A DNA stretch of 64,000 bases from Pseudoramibacter sp. (GTDB lineage Bacteria; Bacillota; Clostridia; Eubacteriales; Eubacteriaceae), in NCBI RefSeq assembly GCF_022484225.1, contig NZ_JAKVLT010000001.1, positions 992,001 to 1,056,000 on the forward strand. The letters run 5' to 3'. The position numbers and the translations under genes are program-made. The notes under the pieces are model-generated. The model did no database searches, was not told the DNA's origin, and saw nothing but the letters and a program-made list of their open reading frames with translations. Shown piece by piece: positions 45,812 through 54,908 of this stretch (its first letter is position 1; each line of letters starts with the position of its first letter).

Positions 45812-46632
45812 TGAGCTTTACAAATGATCAGCTTGAGCGCTATTCGCGCCATATTATTTTAAAGGAGATCGGCGTCAAAGGACAGAAACGCCTGTTAAAC
45901 GGGTCAGTCCTCATCGTCGGCGCCGGCGGTTTGGGCTCTCCGGTCGCCGCTTATCTGGCCGCAGCCGGTGTGGGCAAAATCGGCATCGTGGACGCGGACT
46001 GCGTCGATTTGTCGAATCTGCAGCGTCAGATCATCCACACCACCCAGGATGTGGGCAAGCCGAAGGTTGAATCCGCGGCGGAAACCATGCGGGCCATCAA
46101 CCCCGACGTCGAAGTGCAGACTTATCAGGAATACCTGTATTCGGAAAATGTCATGGACATCGTCAAAGACTACGATTTCGTCATCGACGGGACGGACAAT
46201 TTCCCGGCGAAGTTTTTAATCAACGACGCCTGTGTGCTGACCAAGACGGCTTTCTGCCACGCCGGGGTTATTCGGTTCCAGGGCCAGCTCATGACCTACG
46301 TGCCCGGGGAAGGACCGTGCTATCGCTGTGTCTTCAAGGATCCGCCACCAAAGGGTGCGGTGCCGACCTGCCGGGAAGCTGGGGTCATCGGCGCAATGGT
46401 CGGGGTGATCGGCAGTCTCCAGGCGATGGAAGCTGTGAAGTACCTCACCGGCGCCGGAGAACTTTTAACCGGTTCTCTGTTGACTTACGATGCGCTGCAC
46501 AACAAGTTCCGAAAAGTCAAACTGCCAAGAGATCCGAACTGCGCGGTTTGTTCCGATCATCCGACGATCACCAAGCCCATCGACTACGAACAGGCCGCCT
46601 GCGATTTCGATCCCAAAAATCCGTTGAATTAA
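45811..46632 (+). CDS. ThiF/MoeB/HesA-type E1-like adenylyltransferase
   Basis: 273 residues. ATP-binding GAGGLGSPVAAYLAAAGVG near residue 32, then the DLSNLQRQ stretch and the IDGTDNF metal/adenylate motif. Two zinc CxxC pairs (CYRC and CAVC) and a cysteine in PTCREAG are present. It activates the C-terminal glycine of the ThiS-like carrier as an acyl-adenylate so that sulfide can form the thiocarboxylate (HcyF-like). It could also serve ThiS in thiamine synthesis, but no thiamine gene is near. Confidence 0.9.
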   Translation: MSFTNDQLERYSRHIILKEIGVKGQKRLLNGSVLIVGAGGLGSPVAAYLAAAGVGKIGIVDADCVDLSNLQRQIIHTTQDVGKPKVESAAETMRAINPDVEVQTYQEYLYSENVMDIVKDYDFVIDGTDNFPAKFLINDACVLTKTAFCHAGVIRFQGQLMTYVPGEGPCYRCVFKDPPPKGAVPTCREAGVIGAMVGVIGSLQAMEAVKYLTGAGELLTGSLLTYDALHNKFRKVKLPRDPNCAVCSDHPTITKPIDYEQAACDFDPKNPLN

Positions 46633-46644
46633 CGGGAGGAGAAA

Positions 46645-47076
46645 ATGCCGACACCAAAGACTGTAAAATTGACCCAAAGCCAGTTCGCCCAGATCATTGC
46701 GCACGCGAAATCCTGCCTGCCCGAAGAAGCCTGCGGGCTCTTGGGCGGGAAGATCGAAGGCAGCACCAAGGTGGTCACCCATATCTACAATGTCGAAAAC
46801 ATCGACCACACCAATGAACATTTTTCCATGGCACCGAAGGATCAGCTGGCGGCGGTCAAAAAAATGCGCGCCGCCGGGGAGGTGCCCCTGGGCAACTGGC
46901 ATTCCCATCCGGAAACGCCGTCTCGCCCTTCTGACGAAGACAAGCGCCTGGCCTACGATTCGAAAGCCAGTTACTTGATTTTGTCGCTGATGGATGCCGA
47001 TTCTCCGGTGCTTCACGCTTTTCACGTTGAAGGTGATGTTTCTAGCCGGGAAACGCTGATCATTGTAGAAGATTAA
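46645..47076 (+). CDS. JAMM (M67-type) metalloprotease, Mec+/HcyD-like
   Basis: 143 residues. The JAMM zinc motif is NWHSHPETPSRPSDED near residues 89-104 with an upstream glutamate in CLPEEACGLLGG. In related pathways this enzyme trims the blocked C-terminus of the sulfur carrier and later frees the amino acid product from the carrier. Both roles fit here because the carrier ends GGGR and MetY makes the adduct. Last gene of the operon. Confidence 0.9.
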   Translation: MPTPKTVKLTQSQFAQIIAHAKSCLPEEACGLLGGKIEGSTKVVTHIYNVENIDHTNEHFSMAPKDQLAAVKKMRAAGEVPLGNWHSHPETPSRPSDEDKRLAYDSKASYLILSLMDADSPVLHAFHVEGDVSSRETLIIVED

Positions 47077-47090
47077 AAACCATATAACTC

Positions 47091-47122
47091 AAAAAAAAAC
47101 AGAGTCGATATTTTGTATCGGC
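47091..47122. terminator. Bidirectional terminator between the sulfur operon and glnN
   Basis: A-run, ACAGAG-T-CGATA-ttttg-TATCG-G-CTCTGT, T-run, between convergent genes. Confidence 0.88.
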
Positions 47123-47200
47123 TCTGTTTTTTGTATTAAAGAAGTTAGAGAATGGATAAAATGAACACAAATTTTGATTTTAGATTTTATAAAGAAGATG

Positions 47201-49324
47201 TTAAACGTAGAACAGCAAATCTTCGTAAATCGGATAGGGCCAGTATTCTTTGCCGACAATGGTTTCAAGGGCATCACCTGTGGCGCGGAGTGCATCCATG
47301 GCGCCGATGACGTCTTTGCAGTAGCTGTCAGCCTGAGCCTGAGCGTCTTCGATAGCCGCCGCTTTTTCTGTGACGGCGTCGAGGGCATCGGTTTCAGCGA
47401 GGAAGTCTTTTGCCAGTGCGGAGATCTTTTCGACCATGGCAGATTCGACAGAATCTTTTGTTTCGATCCCGACGGCTGCTTTTTGAGACAAGACGCTGGT
47501 TAAATCCTTTTCACAGTCCATCACAGCAGGGAGAATTTCGTGACGGGCCATGGACAGCATCGTCTTGGCTTCGATGTTGATGGTCTTGGAGTATTCTTCC
47601 AGGTGAATTTCCTGACGGGCCTTCATTTCTTCGTCGGTGTAGATGTTGTTCTTCGACATGACTTCGACGTTCTTCGGCATGCAGTATTCGGAGAAAGCTT
47701 CCGGTGTGGTTCTCAGGTTCGGCAAACCGCGTTTTGCCGCTTCTTCGACCCATTCATCGGTGTAGTTGTTGCCGTTGAAAATAATGCGTTTGTGATCTTT
47801 CAGACGTTTCTTCAAGAATTCGTGGCAGTCTGCTTCAAAGTTGTCGCTGCCTTCCAGGGCATCTGCGTATTCGCGGAGCACTTCGGCGACGATGGTGTTT
47901 AAAGCGATATTCGGGCCGGCGATCGATTGATTGGAGCCCAGCATACGGAATTCAAATTTGTTGCCGGTGAAAGCAAAAGGTGAGGTCCGGTTGCGGTCGG
48001 TGGCGTCGGTGGTGAAAGTCGGCGTCGCGTCGATGCCAAGATCCATGGTCCGTTCTTTGGCCTTTCCGCTGGAGTGTCCGGTGAGAAGTTCATCAAGGGC
48101 ATCGGTGAGCTGATCCCCGATGAAGATGGAGATGATCGCTGGCGGTGCTTCGTTGGCGCCCAGACGGTGATCGTTGCCGGCAGAGGCGACAGTGGATCTA
48201 AGGAGTTCTGGATAGCGGTCAACGGCTTCGATAACCGCGATTAAGAAGGTTAAGAACTGCAGGTTGCTTGCTGGATCATCCCCTGGATCGAGAAGGTTGA
48301 CGCCGGTATCAGTTGCGATAGACCAGTTGTTATGTTTCCCAGAACCATTGATGCCTTCAAATGGTTTTTCATGGATGAGGCAGTGGAGATTGTATTTCGG
48401 GGCAATCCGTCTCAAAGTTTCCATGATCAGGTGGTTGTTGTCAGTCGCCTGGTTGGCAGATGAGAAAACAGGGGCCAATTCGTGCTGGCACGGGGCCACT
48501 TCGTTGTGTCGGGTTTTGCTCGGGACGCCTAAGGACCAGAGTTCTTTGTCGACGTCTCTCATGAAATGACGGACGCGGCCGCGGATCCGGCCAAAGTAAT
48601 GATCTTCCATTTCCTGCCCCTTCGGTGCCATAGCGCCGAACAAGGTGCGGCCGGTTAAGATCAGGTCTTTGCGTTTTGCGTACATGTCTTTGTCGACCAG
48701 GAAGTATTCCTGTTCAGCCCCAACAGAAGAGGTGACTTTGTGTACGCCGTCCGCTGTGCCGAAGAGTTTCAAAATACGAATCGCTTCAGTGGACAGGACT
48801 TTCATGGATCTCAAAAGCGGGGTTTTCTTGTCGAGGATTTCTCCGGAATAAGAGATGAATGAAGTCGGGATGTAAAGGGTCGTGCCTTTGACAAAAGCAA
48901 AGGAAGTCGGGTCCCAAGCAGTGTAGCCCCGGGCTTCAAATGTGGCCCGCAGACCGCCGGATGGGAAGGATGACGCGTCCGGTTCCCCTTTGACGAGTTC
49001 TTTACCGGAGAATTCCATGATGACGCTGCCTTCGCCGGTGGGGCTGATGAAAGCGTCGTGTTTTTCAGCGGTGGCGCCGGTCATCGGCTGGAACCAGTGG
49101 GTGAAGTGGGTGGCCCCTAATTCCATCGCCCAGTCTTTCATGGCATTGGCGACGACTTCAGCATCTTCACGGCCGAGGGGTTCGTCGTATTTAATGGTGC
49201 GCATGACGCTCTTGAAAATGTGTTTCGGCAGGCGTTTGCGCATGACGGGAACGTTAAAGACTTTGGAGCCGAACAGATCGACGACGCTGTCTTTGCGGTC
49301 TTTCTTTTCTTGCAATTCAGGCAT
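47201..49324 (-). CDS. glnN: Glutamine synthetase type III
   Basis: 707 residues from ATG 49324 (AAAGGAGG upstream), the normal GSIII length of about 700. GSIII features: [18 protein letters not shown], the catalytic [28 protein letters not shown], and the C-terminal helical domain. It joins ammonia to glutamate with ATP in the cytosol. It is divergent from a split glutamate synthase, forming a GS/GOGAT module; both leaders share a hairpin that competes with a terminator (49353-49400 here). Regulation by antitermination is inferred. Confidence 0.95.
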   Translation of the reverse strand: MPELQEKKDRKDSVVDLFGSKVFNVPVMRKRLPKHIFKSVMRTIKYDEPLGREDAEVVANAMKDWAMELGATHFTHWFQPMTGATAEKHDAFISPTGEGSVIMEFSGKELVKGEPDASSFPSGGLRATFEARGYTAWDPTSFAFVKGTTLYIPTSFISYSGEILDKKTPLLRSMKVLSTEAIRILKLFGTADGVHKVTSSVGAEQEYFLVDKDMYAKRKDLILTGRTLFGAMAPKGQEMEDHYFGRIRGRVRHFMRDVDKELWSLGVPSKTRHNEVAPCQHELAPVFSSANQATDNNHLIMETLRRIAPKYNLHCLIHEKPFEGINGSGKHNNWSIATDTGVNLLDPGDDPASNLQFLTFLIAVIEAVDRYPELLRSTVASAGNDHRLGANEAPPAIISIFIGDQLTDALDELLTGHSSGKAKERTMDLGIDATPTFTTDATDRNRTSPFAFTGNKFEFRMLGSNQSIAGPNIALNTIVAEVLREYADALEGSDNFEADCHEFLKKRLKDHKRIIFNGNNYTDEWVEEAAKRGLPNLRTTPEAFSEYCMPKNVEVMSKNNIYTDEEMKARQEIHLEEYSKTINIEAKTMLSMARHEILPAVMDCEKDLTSVLSQKAAVGIETKDSVESAMVEKISALAKDFLAETDALDAVTEKAAAIEDAQAQADSYCKDVIGAMDALRATGDALETIVGKEYWPYPIYEDLLFYV

Positions 49325-49352
49325 AATATCCTCCTTTAAACAACCAGATACG

Positions 49353-49400
49353 AAAAGAGGCGCCGAAAATAGCATCGCTATTTTCAGACGCCCTTGTCTG
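49353..49400 (-). promoter_or_regulatory. glnN leader: AAGGGC-loop hairpin competing with a terminator-like stem
   Basis: On the minus strand, CAGAC-AAGGGC-GTCTG (complement of 49385-49400) forms a 5-base stem with a hexaloop. AAGGGCG can instead pair with CGCC-T-CTT beyond the stem GAAAATAGC-gat-GCTATTTTC, followed by TTTT. The two folds exclude each other. Confidence 0.6.
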
Positions 49401-49423
49401 CATTTGTTATAAATTATATGTTC

Positions 49424-49452
49424 ATCATACACGAGTCCGCTGTTTTTGTCAA
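49424..49452 (-). promoter_or_regulatory. Promoter of glnN
   Basis: On the minus strand TTGACA (49447-49452), 17-base spacer, TATGAT (49424-49429). Confidence 0.82.
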
Positions 49453-49593
49453 TGCCCTTTATAAAAAATATCATGAGAAATCGATCTGTACTGATTATAT
49501 ACATTTATATATAAAAAATTCAGCGGATTTGTGAGCTGAGACAGAAGGGATGAATGATTTTAAAGAACGCGGCGTAAAAATTGCAAAAAGAGC

Positions 49594-49623
49594 TTGTAAT
49601 TCGCCAGAAAATGTGGTTAAATA
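49594..49623 (+). promoter_or_regulatory. Possible promoter of the glutamate synthase operon
   Basis: TTGTAA (49594-49599), 18-base spacer, TAAATA (49618-49623). Moderate match; ATTGTATACAAT (49636-49647) lies just after the predicted start and could be an operator. Confidence 0.5.
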
Positions 49624-49635
49624 GGGATACTAAAA

Positions 49636-49647
49636 ATTGTATACAAT
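49636..49647. promoter_or_regulatory. ATTGTATACAAT palindrome near the glutamate synthase start site
   Basis: A perfect 12-base palindrome a few bases after the predicted transcription start. Its core TTGTATACAA is repeated before ilvC at 41812-41821. Confidence 0.5.
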
Positions 49648-49650
49648 AAA

Positions 49651-49716
49651 AGGACAAGGGCGTTCTGTGCGAGTCGTTGATGAACCAGCGGCTTGTTTAA
49701 GAGCGCCCTTTTTATT
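49651..49716 (+). promoter_or_regulatory. Glutamate synthase leader: AAGGGC-loop hairpin competing with a terminator
   Basis: AGGAC-AAGGGC-GTTCT (49651-49666) forms a stem with the same hexaloop as in the glnN leader. AAGGGCG (49656-49662) alternatively pairs with CGCCCTT (49704-49710), followed by TTTATT, closing a terminator around an inner hairpin with loop ATGAAC. Confidence 0.65.
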
Positions 49717-49741
49717 GTGGGTTTATAAGAAGGAGAATAGC

Positions 49742-50845
49742 ATGTTAAAGAAAGAAGGAGAAATCCGAATCCCATCGGGTTGTGCGATATCCGGCATTAT
49801 CGACCGGACAGGCCGCAGGAGCATCAACGGCCGGACGATCGTCGACTCCATCGCGGTGATGCACGACCGCTCCAATGGGCTGGGCGGCGGCTTCGCCGGC
49901 TACGGTATCTATCCGGATTATGCAGATTCATACGCCTTTCATGTCTTTTATGACGATTTAAAAGCGCGTCAGGAAACAGAACGGTATCTCGACCGTTACT
50001 TCGATGTGGTCAACATGAGCCGGATTCCGGTCCGTCCGAACCGCAACGTCGTCGACGCGCCGCTGATTTGGCGCTATTTCGTCAATCCGCTGTTTAACCG
50101 GATTCAGGAAGACCGCGGCGAAATTGACGAAAAGAAGTTTATCGTCGACACCGTCTTTTATGTGAACACGTACATCGACGGGGCTTATATCTTCTCGTCC
50201 GGGAAGAACATGGGCATTTTCAAAGGCGTCGGCTACCCTGAAGACATCGGCGATTTTTATAAACTTGAAGATTACGATGCCTACTGCTGGACAGCTCACG
50301 GCCGTTATCCGACGAACACGCCGGGCTGGTGGGGCGGCTGCCATCCTTTTGCGCTGCTGGATCACTCCGTCGTGCACAACGGCGAAATTTCATCCTACGA
50401 CGCCAACCGCCGCTACATTGAAATGTTCGGCTACAAATGCAACCTGCTCACCGACACCGAAGTCATCACCTATATCATTGACTACTTAAAACGCAAAAAG
50501 GGATTTGATTACGAAGATATTGCCAAAATCATCGCCGCGCCGTTCTGGGAAGAAATCGACCGGTTGCCTGAAAAAGAAGCGCGCAAGATGAAACTGCTCC
50601 GCAACACTTATTCGAGTCTGCTCATCACCGGGCCTTTCTCGATTATCTGCGGATTCGATCACGGTCTGATGGCCTTAAACGACCGCCTGAAGCTGCGTTC
50701 CATGGTGGCCGGAGAAAAGGACGAAGTGGTTTATATCGCCAGTGAAGAAGCGGCCATCCGCCGGATCTGCCCGGATATTGACGGCATCTGGGCGCCCCGG
50801 GGCGGGGAACCGATCATTGTTCATGCGAGCAAGGAGGCAATGTAA
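49742..50845 (+). CDS. Glutamate synthase glutaminase domain protein (class II amidotransferase)
   Basis: 367 residues from ATG 49742 (AAGGAG upstream). It is the separate amidotransferase part of glutamate synthase: CAISGIIDRTGRR, GGGFAGYGIYP, HGRYPTNTPGWW, HNGEISSYDANRRY. The catalytic cysteine is residue 14, not 2, so a 13-residue propeptide must be removed to expose it, as in GltB. It releases ammonia from glutamine for the FMN subunit encoded next, whose ATG overlaps this stop by 1 base. Confidence 0.9.
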   Translation: MLKKEGEIRIPSGCAISGIIDRTGRRSINGRTIVDSIAVMHDRSNGLGGGFAGYGIYPDYADSYAFHVFYDDLKARQETERYLDRYFDVVNMSRIPVRPNRNVVDAPLIWRYFVNPLFNRIQEDRGEIDEKKFIVDTVFYVNTYIDGAYIFSSGKNMGIFKGVGYPEDIGDFYKLEDYDAYCWTAHGRYPTNTPGWWGGCHPFALLDHSVVHNGEISSYDANRRYIEMFGYKCNLLTDTEVITYIIDYLKRKKGFDYEDIAKIIAAPFWEEIDRLPEKEARKMKLLRNTYSSLLITGPFSIICGFDHGLMALNDRLKLRSMVAGEKDEVVYIASEEAAIRRICPDIDGIWAPRGGEPIIVHASKEAM

Positions 50846-52350
50846 TGGGAATTGAATATTTATATCCGGAATTTGAAGTCCACCGCAATTTTGACCGGTG
50901 CATCAAATGCCGCGTCTGCGAACGACAGTGCTCAGAAGGGGTGCATTTCTACGACGCGGAAGACGACATCATGCGGGCTGACGAATCCAAATGTGTGGAC
51001 TGCCAGCGCTGCGTGACCATGTGCCCGACCCGTGCTCTGAAAATTGTCAAGACGGAAAACACTTTCCGTCCGAATCACAATTGGCACCAGGACACTATCG
51101 AAGAAATCTACCGCCAAGCCACATCCGGCGGCGCGCTGCTGTCCAGCATGGGCAACCCGAAGGATTATCCATCTTATTGGGACCGCATTCTGCTCAACGC
51201 CAGCCAGGTCACCAATCCGTCCATCGACCCCCTCAGAGAACCGATGGAAACGAAAGTGTTCCTTGGGAAAAAACCCCACGACCTGGAATTTGATTCCCAC
51301 GGGGAAGTGATTTCCAAACTGCCGCCGCAGATCGAACTGGAACTGCCGGTCATGTTTTCCGCCATGTCCTTCGGGGCCCTGTCGGAAAACGCCCACAAAT
51401 CTCTGGCCCGGGCGGCGACCGCCTGCGGCACCTGCTACAATACCGGTGAAGGGGGCCTGAACAAATCCCTCTATCCCTACGGTCCGAACACCATCGTTCA
51501 GGTCGCTTCCGGCCGTTTCGGCGTTCACGAAGACTACTTAAAAGCCGGCTGTGCCATTGAAATCAAGATGGGCCAGGGGGCCAAGCCTGGGATCGGCGGC
51601 CACCTGCCGGGACGGAAGATCGGCCCGAAAGTTGCGGAAACCCGAATGATTCCGGAAGGCTCCGATGCCATTTCACCGGCGCCCCACCACGATATCTATT
51701 CGATTGAAGATTTAAGACAGCTGGTTTATTCCCTGAAAGAAGCGACGAATTACGAAAAACCGGTCATCGTCAAAATCGCGGCCGTGCACAATGTCGCCGC
51801 GATCGCGTCTGGGATTGCCCGCTCAGGGGCAGACATCATCGCCATCGATGGTTTCCGCGGCGGCACCGGCGCAGCGCCGACCCGCATCCGTGACAACGTC
51901 GGGATTCCGATCGAACTGGCGTTGGCCGCTGTGGATCAAAGACTCCGTGATGAAAAGATCAGAAACGACATTTCCATCGTCGTCGGCGGGAGCATCCGTT
52001 CTTCGGCCGACGTGGTCAAAGCCATCGCGCTCGGCGCAGACGCCTGCTACATCGGAACAGCGGCGCTGATCGCTTTGGGCTGCCATCTGTGCAGACAATG
52101 TCAAAGAGGCCTGTGCAACTGGGGCATCGCGACCCAGAGAGAAGATCTCTGCCGCCGCCTGAACCCGGATATCGGGACGGAACATCTGATCAATCTGCTC
52201 ACAGCTTGGAACAACGAAATCAAAGAAATGATGGGCGGCATGGGCATCAACTCCATCGAAGCCTTAAGAGGAAACCGCCTCATGCTGCGCGGTGTCGGGA
52301 TGACTGAAAAAGAACTGGAAATCCTCGGCATCAAGCACGCCGGAGAATAA
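50845..52350 (+). CDS. FMN-binding glutamate synthase domain with N-terminal ferredoxin
   Basis: 501 residues. Residues 10-75 carry two 4Fe-4S motifs (CIKCRVCERQC and CVDCQRCVTMCP). The FMN barrel follows (MSFGALSENAHKSLARAA, GEGGLNKSLYPYGPNTI, KMGQGAKPGIGGHLPG, GFRGGTGAAPTRIRDNVG). The 3Fe-4S-type cysteines are in LGCHLCRQCQRGLCNWGIATQ in pieces near 412-430. It makes glutamate from 2-oxoglutarate and ammonia channelled from the preceding subunit. The archaeal-type split form is confirmed by separate glutaminase and GXGXG genes. Confidence 0.92.
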   Translation: MGIEYLYPEFEVHRNFDRCIKCRVCERQCSEGVHFYDAEDDIMRADESKCVDCQRCVTMCPTRALKIVKTENTFRPNHNWHQDTIEEIYRQATSGGALLSSMGNPKDYPSYWDRILLNASQVTNPSIDPLREPMETKVFLGKKPHDLEFDSHGEVISKLPPQIELELPVMFSAMSFGALSENAHKSLARAATACGTCYNTGEGGLNKSLYPYGPNTIVQVASGRFGVHEDYLKAGCAIEIKMGQGAKPGIGGHLPGRKIGPKVAETRMIPEGSDAISPAPHHDIYSIEDLRQLVYSLKEATNYEKPVIVKIAAVHNVAAIASGIARSGADIIAIDGFRGGTGAAPTRIRDNVGIPIELALAAVDQRLRDEKIRNDISIVVGGSIRSSADVVKAIALGADACYIGTAALIALGCHLCRQCQRGLCNWGIATQREDLCRRLNPDIGTEHLINLLTAWNNEIKEMMGGMGINSIEALRGNRLMLRGVGMTEKELEILGIKHAGE

Positions 52351-52363
52351 GGGGGGAGCGACA

Positions 52364-52798
52364 TTGAAACGCGTTTATGTCAATGAAGAATGGTGCCTCG
52401 GCTGCCATTTGTGTGAATTTAACTGCGGATTTGCCAATTCTGGCGAAACCAGCATGATTAAAGCTTATCACCGGGAACAGCGCCCGCTGTCCCGGATTCG
52501 GGTCGAAGACGGCGATGACATTCATTTTGCTGTCAACTGCCGTCACTGCAAAGAACCCCTTTGTGTCAAAGGGTGCATCACCGGCGCATTGTCCGTGGAA
52601 GACGGCGTCATCAAAATCGATCAGGATCAGTGCATTGGCTGCAGAACCTGCATTGCCATGTGCCCGTACGGCTGCCTGGTGCTGTCCCACAACCACACCA
52701 TGCTGAAATGCGAACTCTGCCTGGAAAACAGCTGCGGCGAACCCGCCTGTGTCACCGGCTGCCCGAACCGGGCCATTGTTTACGAAGAAAGGGGCTGA
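52364..52798 (+). CDS. 4Fe-4S electron-transfer protein of the glutamate synthase complex
   Basis: 144 residues, TTG start with AGGGGGGAGCG upstream. Sixteen-cysteine pattern of DmsB/HycB-like proteins: CLGCHLCEFNC, CRHCKEPLCVKGC, CIGCRTCIAMCPYGC, and CELCLENSCGEPACVTGCP. It probably passes electrons from the flavoprotein encoded next to the FMN subunit. The next ATG lies 4 bases after its stop. Confidence 0.88.
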   Translation: MKRVYVNEEWCLGCHLCEFNCGFANSGETSMIKAYHREQRPLSRIRVEDGDDIHFAVNCRHCKEPLCVKGCITGALSVEDGVIKIDQDQCIGCRTCIAMCPYGCLVLSHNHTMLKCELCLENSCGEPACVTGCPNRAIVYEERG

Positions 52799-52802
52799 TG
52801 GC

Positions 52803-54038
52803 ATGAAGACGAAATATTTGATTATCGGCAACTCTGCCGCAGCAATCGGCGGCGTTCAGGGCATTCGGGAAGTCGACAAACGGAGCAAAATCGTGCTCGT
52901 GGCCGACGAACCTTACTCGACCTATTCCAGACCCCTCATTTCCTACTGGCTCGAAGGCCGGGTGGACCGGGAACACATGGTGTACCGCAATCCGGATTTC
53001 TACAGACAGTACGGCGTTGACACTCTGCTGGGTACGAAAGTCACCGCCATCGATCCGACACGTCACACCGCGACGACCGACGACGGCAAAGAAATCACCT
53101 ACGAAGAACTGTTAATCGCGACGGGCTCCCATCCCTTTGTGCCGCCGATCGAAGGCAAGGATCAGGCGAAAAACGCCTTTACTTTTACGACGTTCGACGA
53201 CGCCCAGGGCGTGAAAAAGGCCCTGACGCCTGACGCCAAAGTGGTGATCATGGGCGGCGGCCTCATCGGCCTCAAAGCCGCTGAAGCGCTGATCGACCAG
53301 GTGAAGAGCCTGACCATCGTTGACCTCGCCGACCGGGTCATGCCGTCGGTTCTGGACAGCGAAGTGGCCCAGGTCATGCAGCAGCATCTCAAAGATCTGG
53401 GCATGGTGCTCAAGCTTAAAACGAGCATCAAGCGCGTCGGCAACATGAGCGTGACCTTGAGCGACGGCGCAAAACTTCCCTACGACATTTTGATTTTTGC
53501 CGTCGGGACCCGTCCGAACCAGGCGCTGGCTGAAGCGGCTGGCATCGATTGCGAACGAGGGATTTTAACAAACGAAAGTCAGCTGACCTCCGCCGCTGAC
53601 GTTTACGCCGCCGGCGACTGCACCCAGAGCCACGACATCAGCGCCGATGTGGACCGCAACATCGCCATTCTGCCCAACGCCTTCATGCAGGGCGAAACGG
53701 CCGGCATCAACATGGCCGGCGGACAGGCCGTCTTCGACAAGGCCTTCCCGGTCAACTCCATGGGCATCAAAGATTTTTATCTGCTCACGGCCGGCAGCAC
53801 CGAAGGTCAGCCTCAGATCGTCAACACCCCGGACGGCATCCGGAAATTCTACATTGCAGATGATGAATTAAAAGGCTATATGATTTTGGGCGAATGCCAG
53901 CGTGCGGGGATTTATACGGATCTGATCCGCCAGAAGACCAAACTGTCGACAGTCGATTGGAACAGTCTTGCCGAAGCGCCGAAACTCATGGCTTTTGATG
54001 TGTCGGTCAGAAAAGCAGACCTGGCTCAGGCGCACTAA
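52803..54038 (+). CDS. NAD(P)H/FAD-dependent oxidoreductase of the glutamate synthase complex
   Basis: 411 residues from ATG 52803. Pyridine-nucleotide-disulfide fold: FAD motif IIGNSAAAIGGVQGI (Gly to Asn at the first glycine region), second Rossmann VIMGGGLIGLKAAEAL near residue 145, and YAAGDCTQSHD. It likely takes electrons from NAD(P)H and feeds the iron-sulfur protein. It replaces the GltD subunit of bacterial enzymes. Confidence 0.87.
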   Translation: MKTKYLIIGNSAAAIGGVQGIREVDKRSKIVLVADEPYSTYSRPLISYWLEGRVDREHMVYRNPDFYRQYGVDTLLGTKVTAIDPTRHTATTDDGKEITYEELLIATGSHPFVPPIEGKDQAKNAFTFTTFDDAQGVKKALTPDAKVVIMGGGLIGLKAAEALIDQVKSLTIVDLADRVMPSVLDSEVAQVMQQHLKDLGMVLKLKTSIKRVGNMSVTLSDGAKLPYDILIFAVGTRPNQALAEAAGIDCERGILTNESQLTSAADVYAAGDCTQSHDISADVDRNIAILPNAFMQGETAGINMAGGQAVFDKAFPVNSMGIKDFYLLTAGSTEGQPQIVNTPDGIRKFYIADDELKGYMILGECQRAGIYTDLIRQKTKLSTVDWNSLAEAPKLMAFDVSVRKADLAQAH

Positions 54039-54055
54039 ATAAGCGAGGTTAGAGT

Positions 54056-54778
54056 ATGAAAATAGATGCATCAAATAAATATTACAAACAGCTGAACAAA
54101 GAAATCAAACACGTCCAGACCCGCGACATCACGGTGAAAAATGTCCTCGGACAGCGCTACATCGGCACCGGCGTCAAAGACAAGAAATTAACCCTGTACG
54201 GCACGCCGGGCAACGGCATGGGCGCCTACCTCGACCACACCGACATCGAAGTCTTCGGCAATGTCCAGGACGCCGTCGGTGACACGATGAACGAAGGCGA
54301 CATTATCGTCCACGGAAAGGCCGGCGATACGCTGGGCTACGCCATGCGCGGCGGCAGCATTTACGTTCAGGGCGACGCGGGCTACCGGGTCGGCATTCAC
54401 ATGAAGGCCTACAAAAACAAACAGCCGGAAATCGTCATCGGCGGGTGCGTCGGATCCTTCCTCGGCGAATACCAGGCCGGGGGCACGATCCTGGTGCTCG
54501 GCATCGGCGCCCAGGACACCACGCCCATCGGCAATTACTGCGGTACCGGGATGCACGGCGGGGACATGTACATCCGCAGCGCCCTCAAGCCGGATTTCCT
54601 TCCGCCTCAGGTTTCCATCGAGCTGTGCGATTCCAAGGACATGGCCAAGATTCAGCCGATGATTGACCGTTTCTGCCAGTATTTCGGCATTAAAGAAGAC
54701 ATTTTAAGAGACAAGCCCTATTACCACATCTTCCCCAATGCGGATAATCCTTACAAGAGCTTGTACACGACTTATTGA
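54056..54778 (+). CDS. Glutamate synthase GXGXG (alpha C-terminal) domain protein
   Basis: 240 residues with the right-handed beta-helix repeat of glutamate synthase C-termini: GTPGNGMGAYLDHTDIEVFG, GDTMNEGDIIVHGKAGDTLG and GGSIYVQGDAGYRVG. This part is structural and links active sites in GltB; here it is a separate gene, completing the five-gene split enzyme. A strong terminator follows. Confidence 0.9.
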   Translation: MKIDASNKYYKQLNKEIKHVQTRDITVKNVLGQRYIGTGVKDKKLTLYGTPGNGMGAYLDHTDIEVFGNVQDAVGDTMNEGDIIVHGKAGDTLGYAMRGGSIYVQGDAGYRVGIHMKAYKNKQPEIVIGGCVGSFLGEYQAGGTILVLGIGAQDTTPIGNYCGTGMHGGDMYIRSALKPDFLPPQVSIELCDSKDMAKIQPMIDRFCQYFGIKEDILRDKPYYHIFPNADNPYKSLYTTY

Positions 54779-54797
54779 TCAAAACGATTATCTGCTC

Positions 54798-54827
54798 AGA
54801 TCCCGGAGTCTCCGGGATCTTTTTTTA
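54798..54827 (+). terminator. Terminator of the glutamate synthase operon
   Basis: AGATCCCGGAG-T-CTCCGGGATCT followed by TTTTTT. Confidence 0.92.
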
Positions 54828-54908
54828 AAAGGGCTTTGAAATTTGATTCATTGCGTTATAATAAGAGATAATAATAGCTAAAACATAGGAAAAAGGAGGA
54901 CAGGCACC

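Larger units (their letters stand above)
49325..49741. other. Divergent regulatory region between glnN and the glutamate synthase operon (417 bases)
   Basis: It holds two promoters pointing outwards, one leader on each side with matching GACAAGGGCGT(T)CTG segments, and the palindrome ATTGTATACAAT (49636-49647). The middle part (about 49460-49590) is AT-rich; I see nothing firm in it. Confidence 0.7.

Noticed and set aside
45605..47076. Thiamine (ThiS/ThiF) biosynthesis cluster
   Set aside because: The carrier ends GGGR rather than GG, a JAMM protease and metY/sulfite reductase accompany it, and no thiG, thiH or thiC is near.
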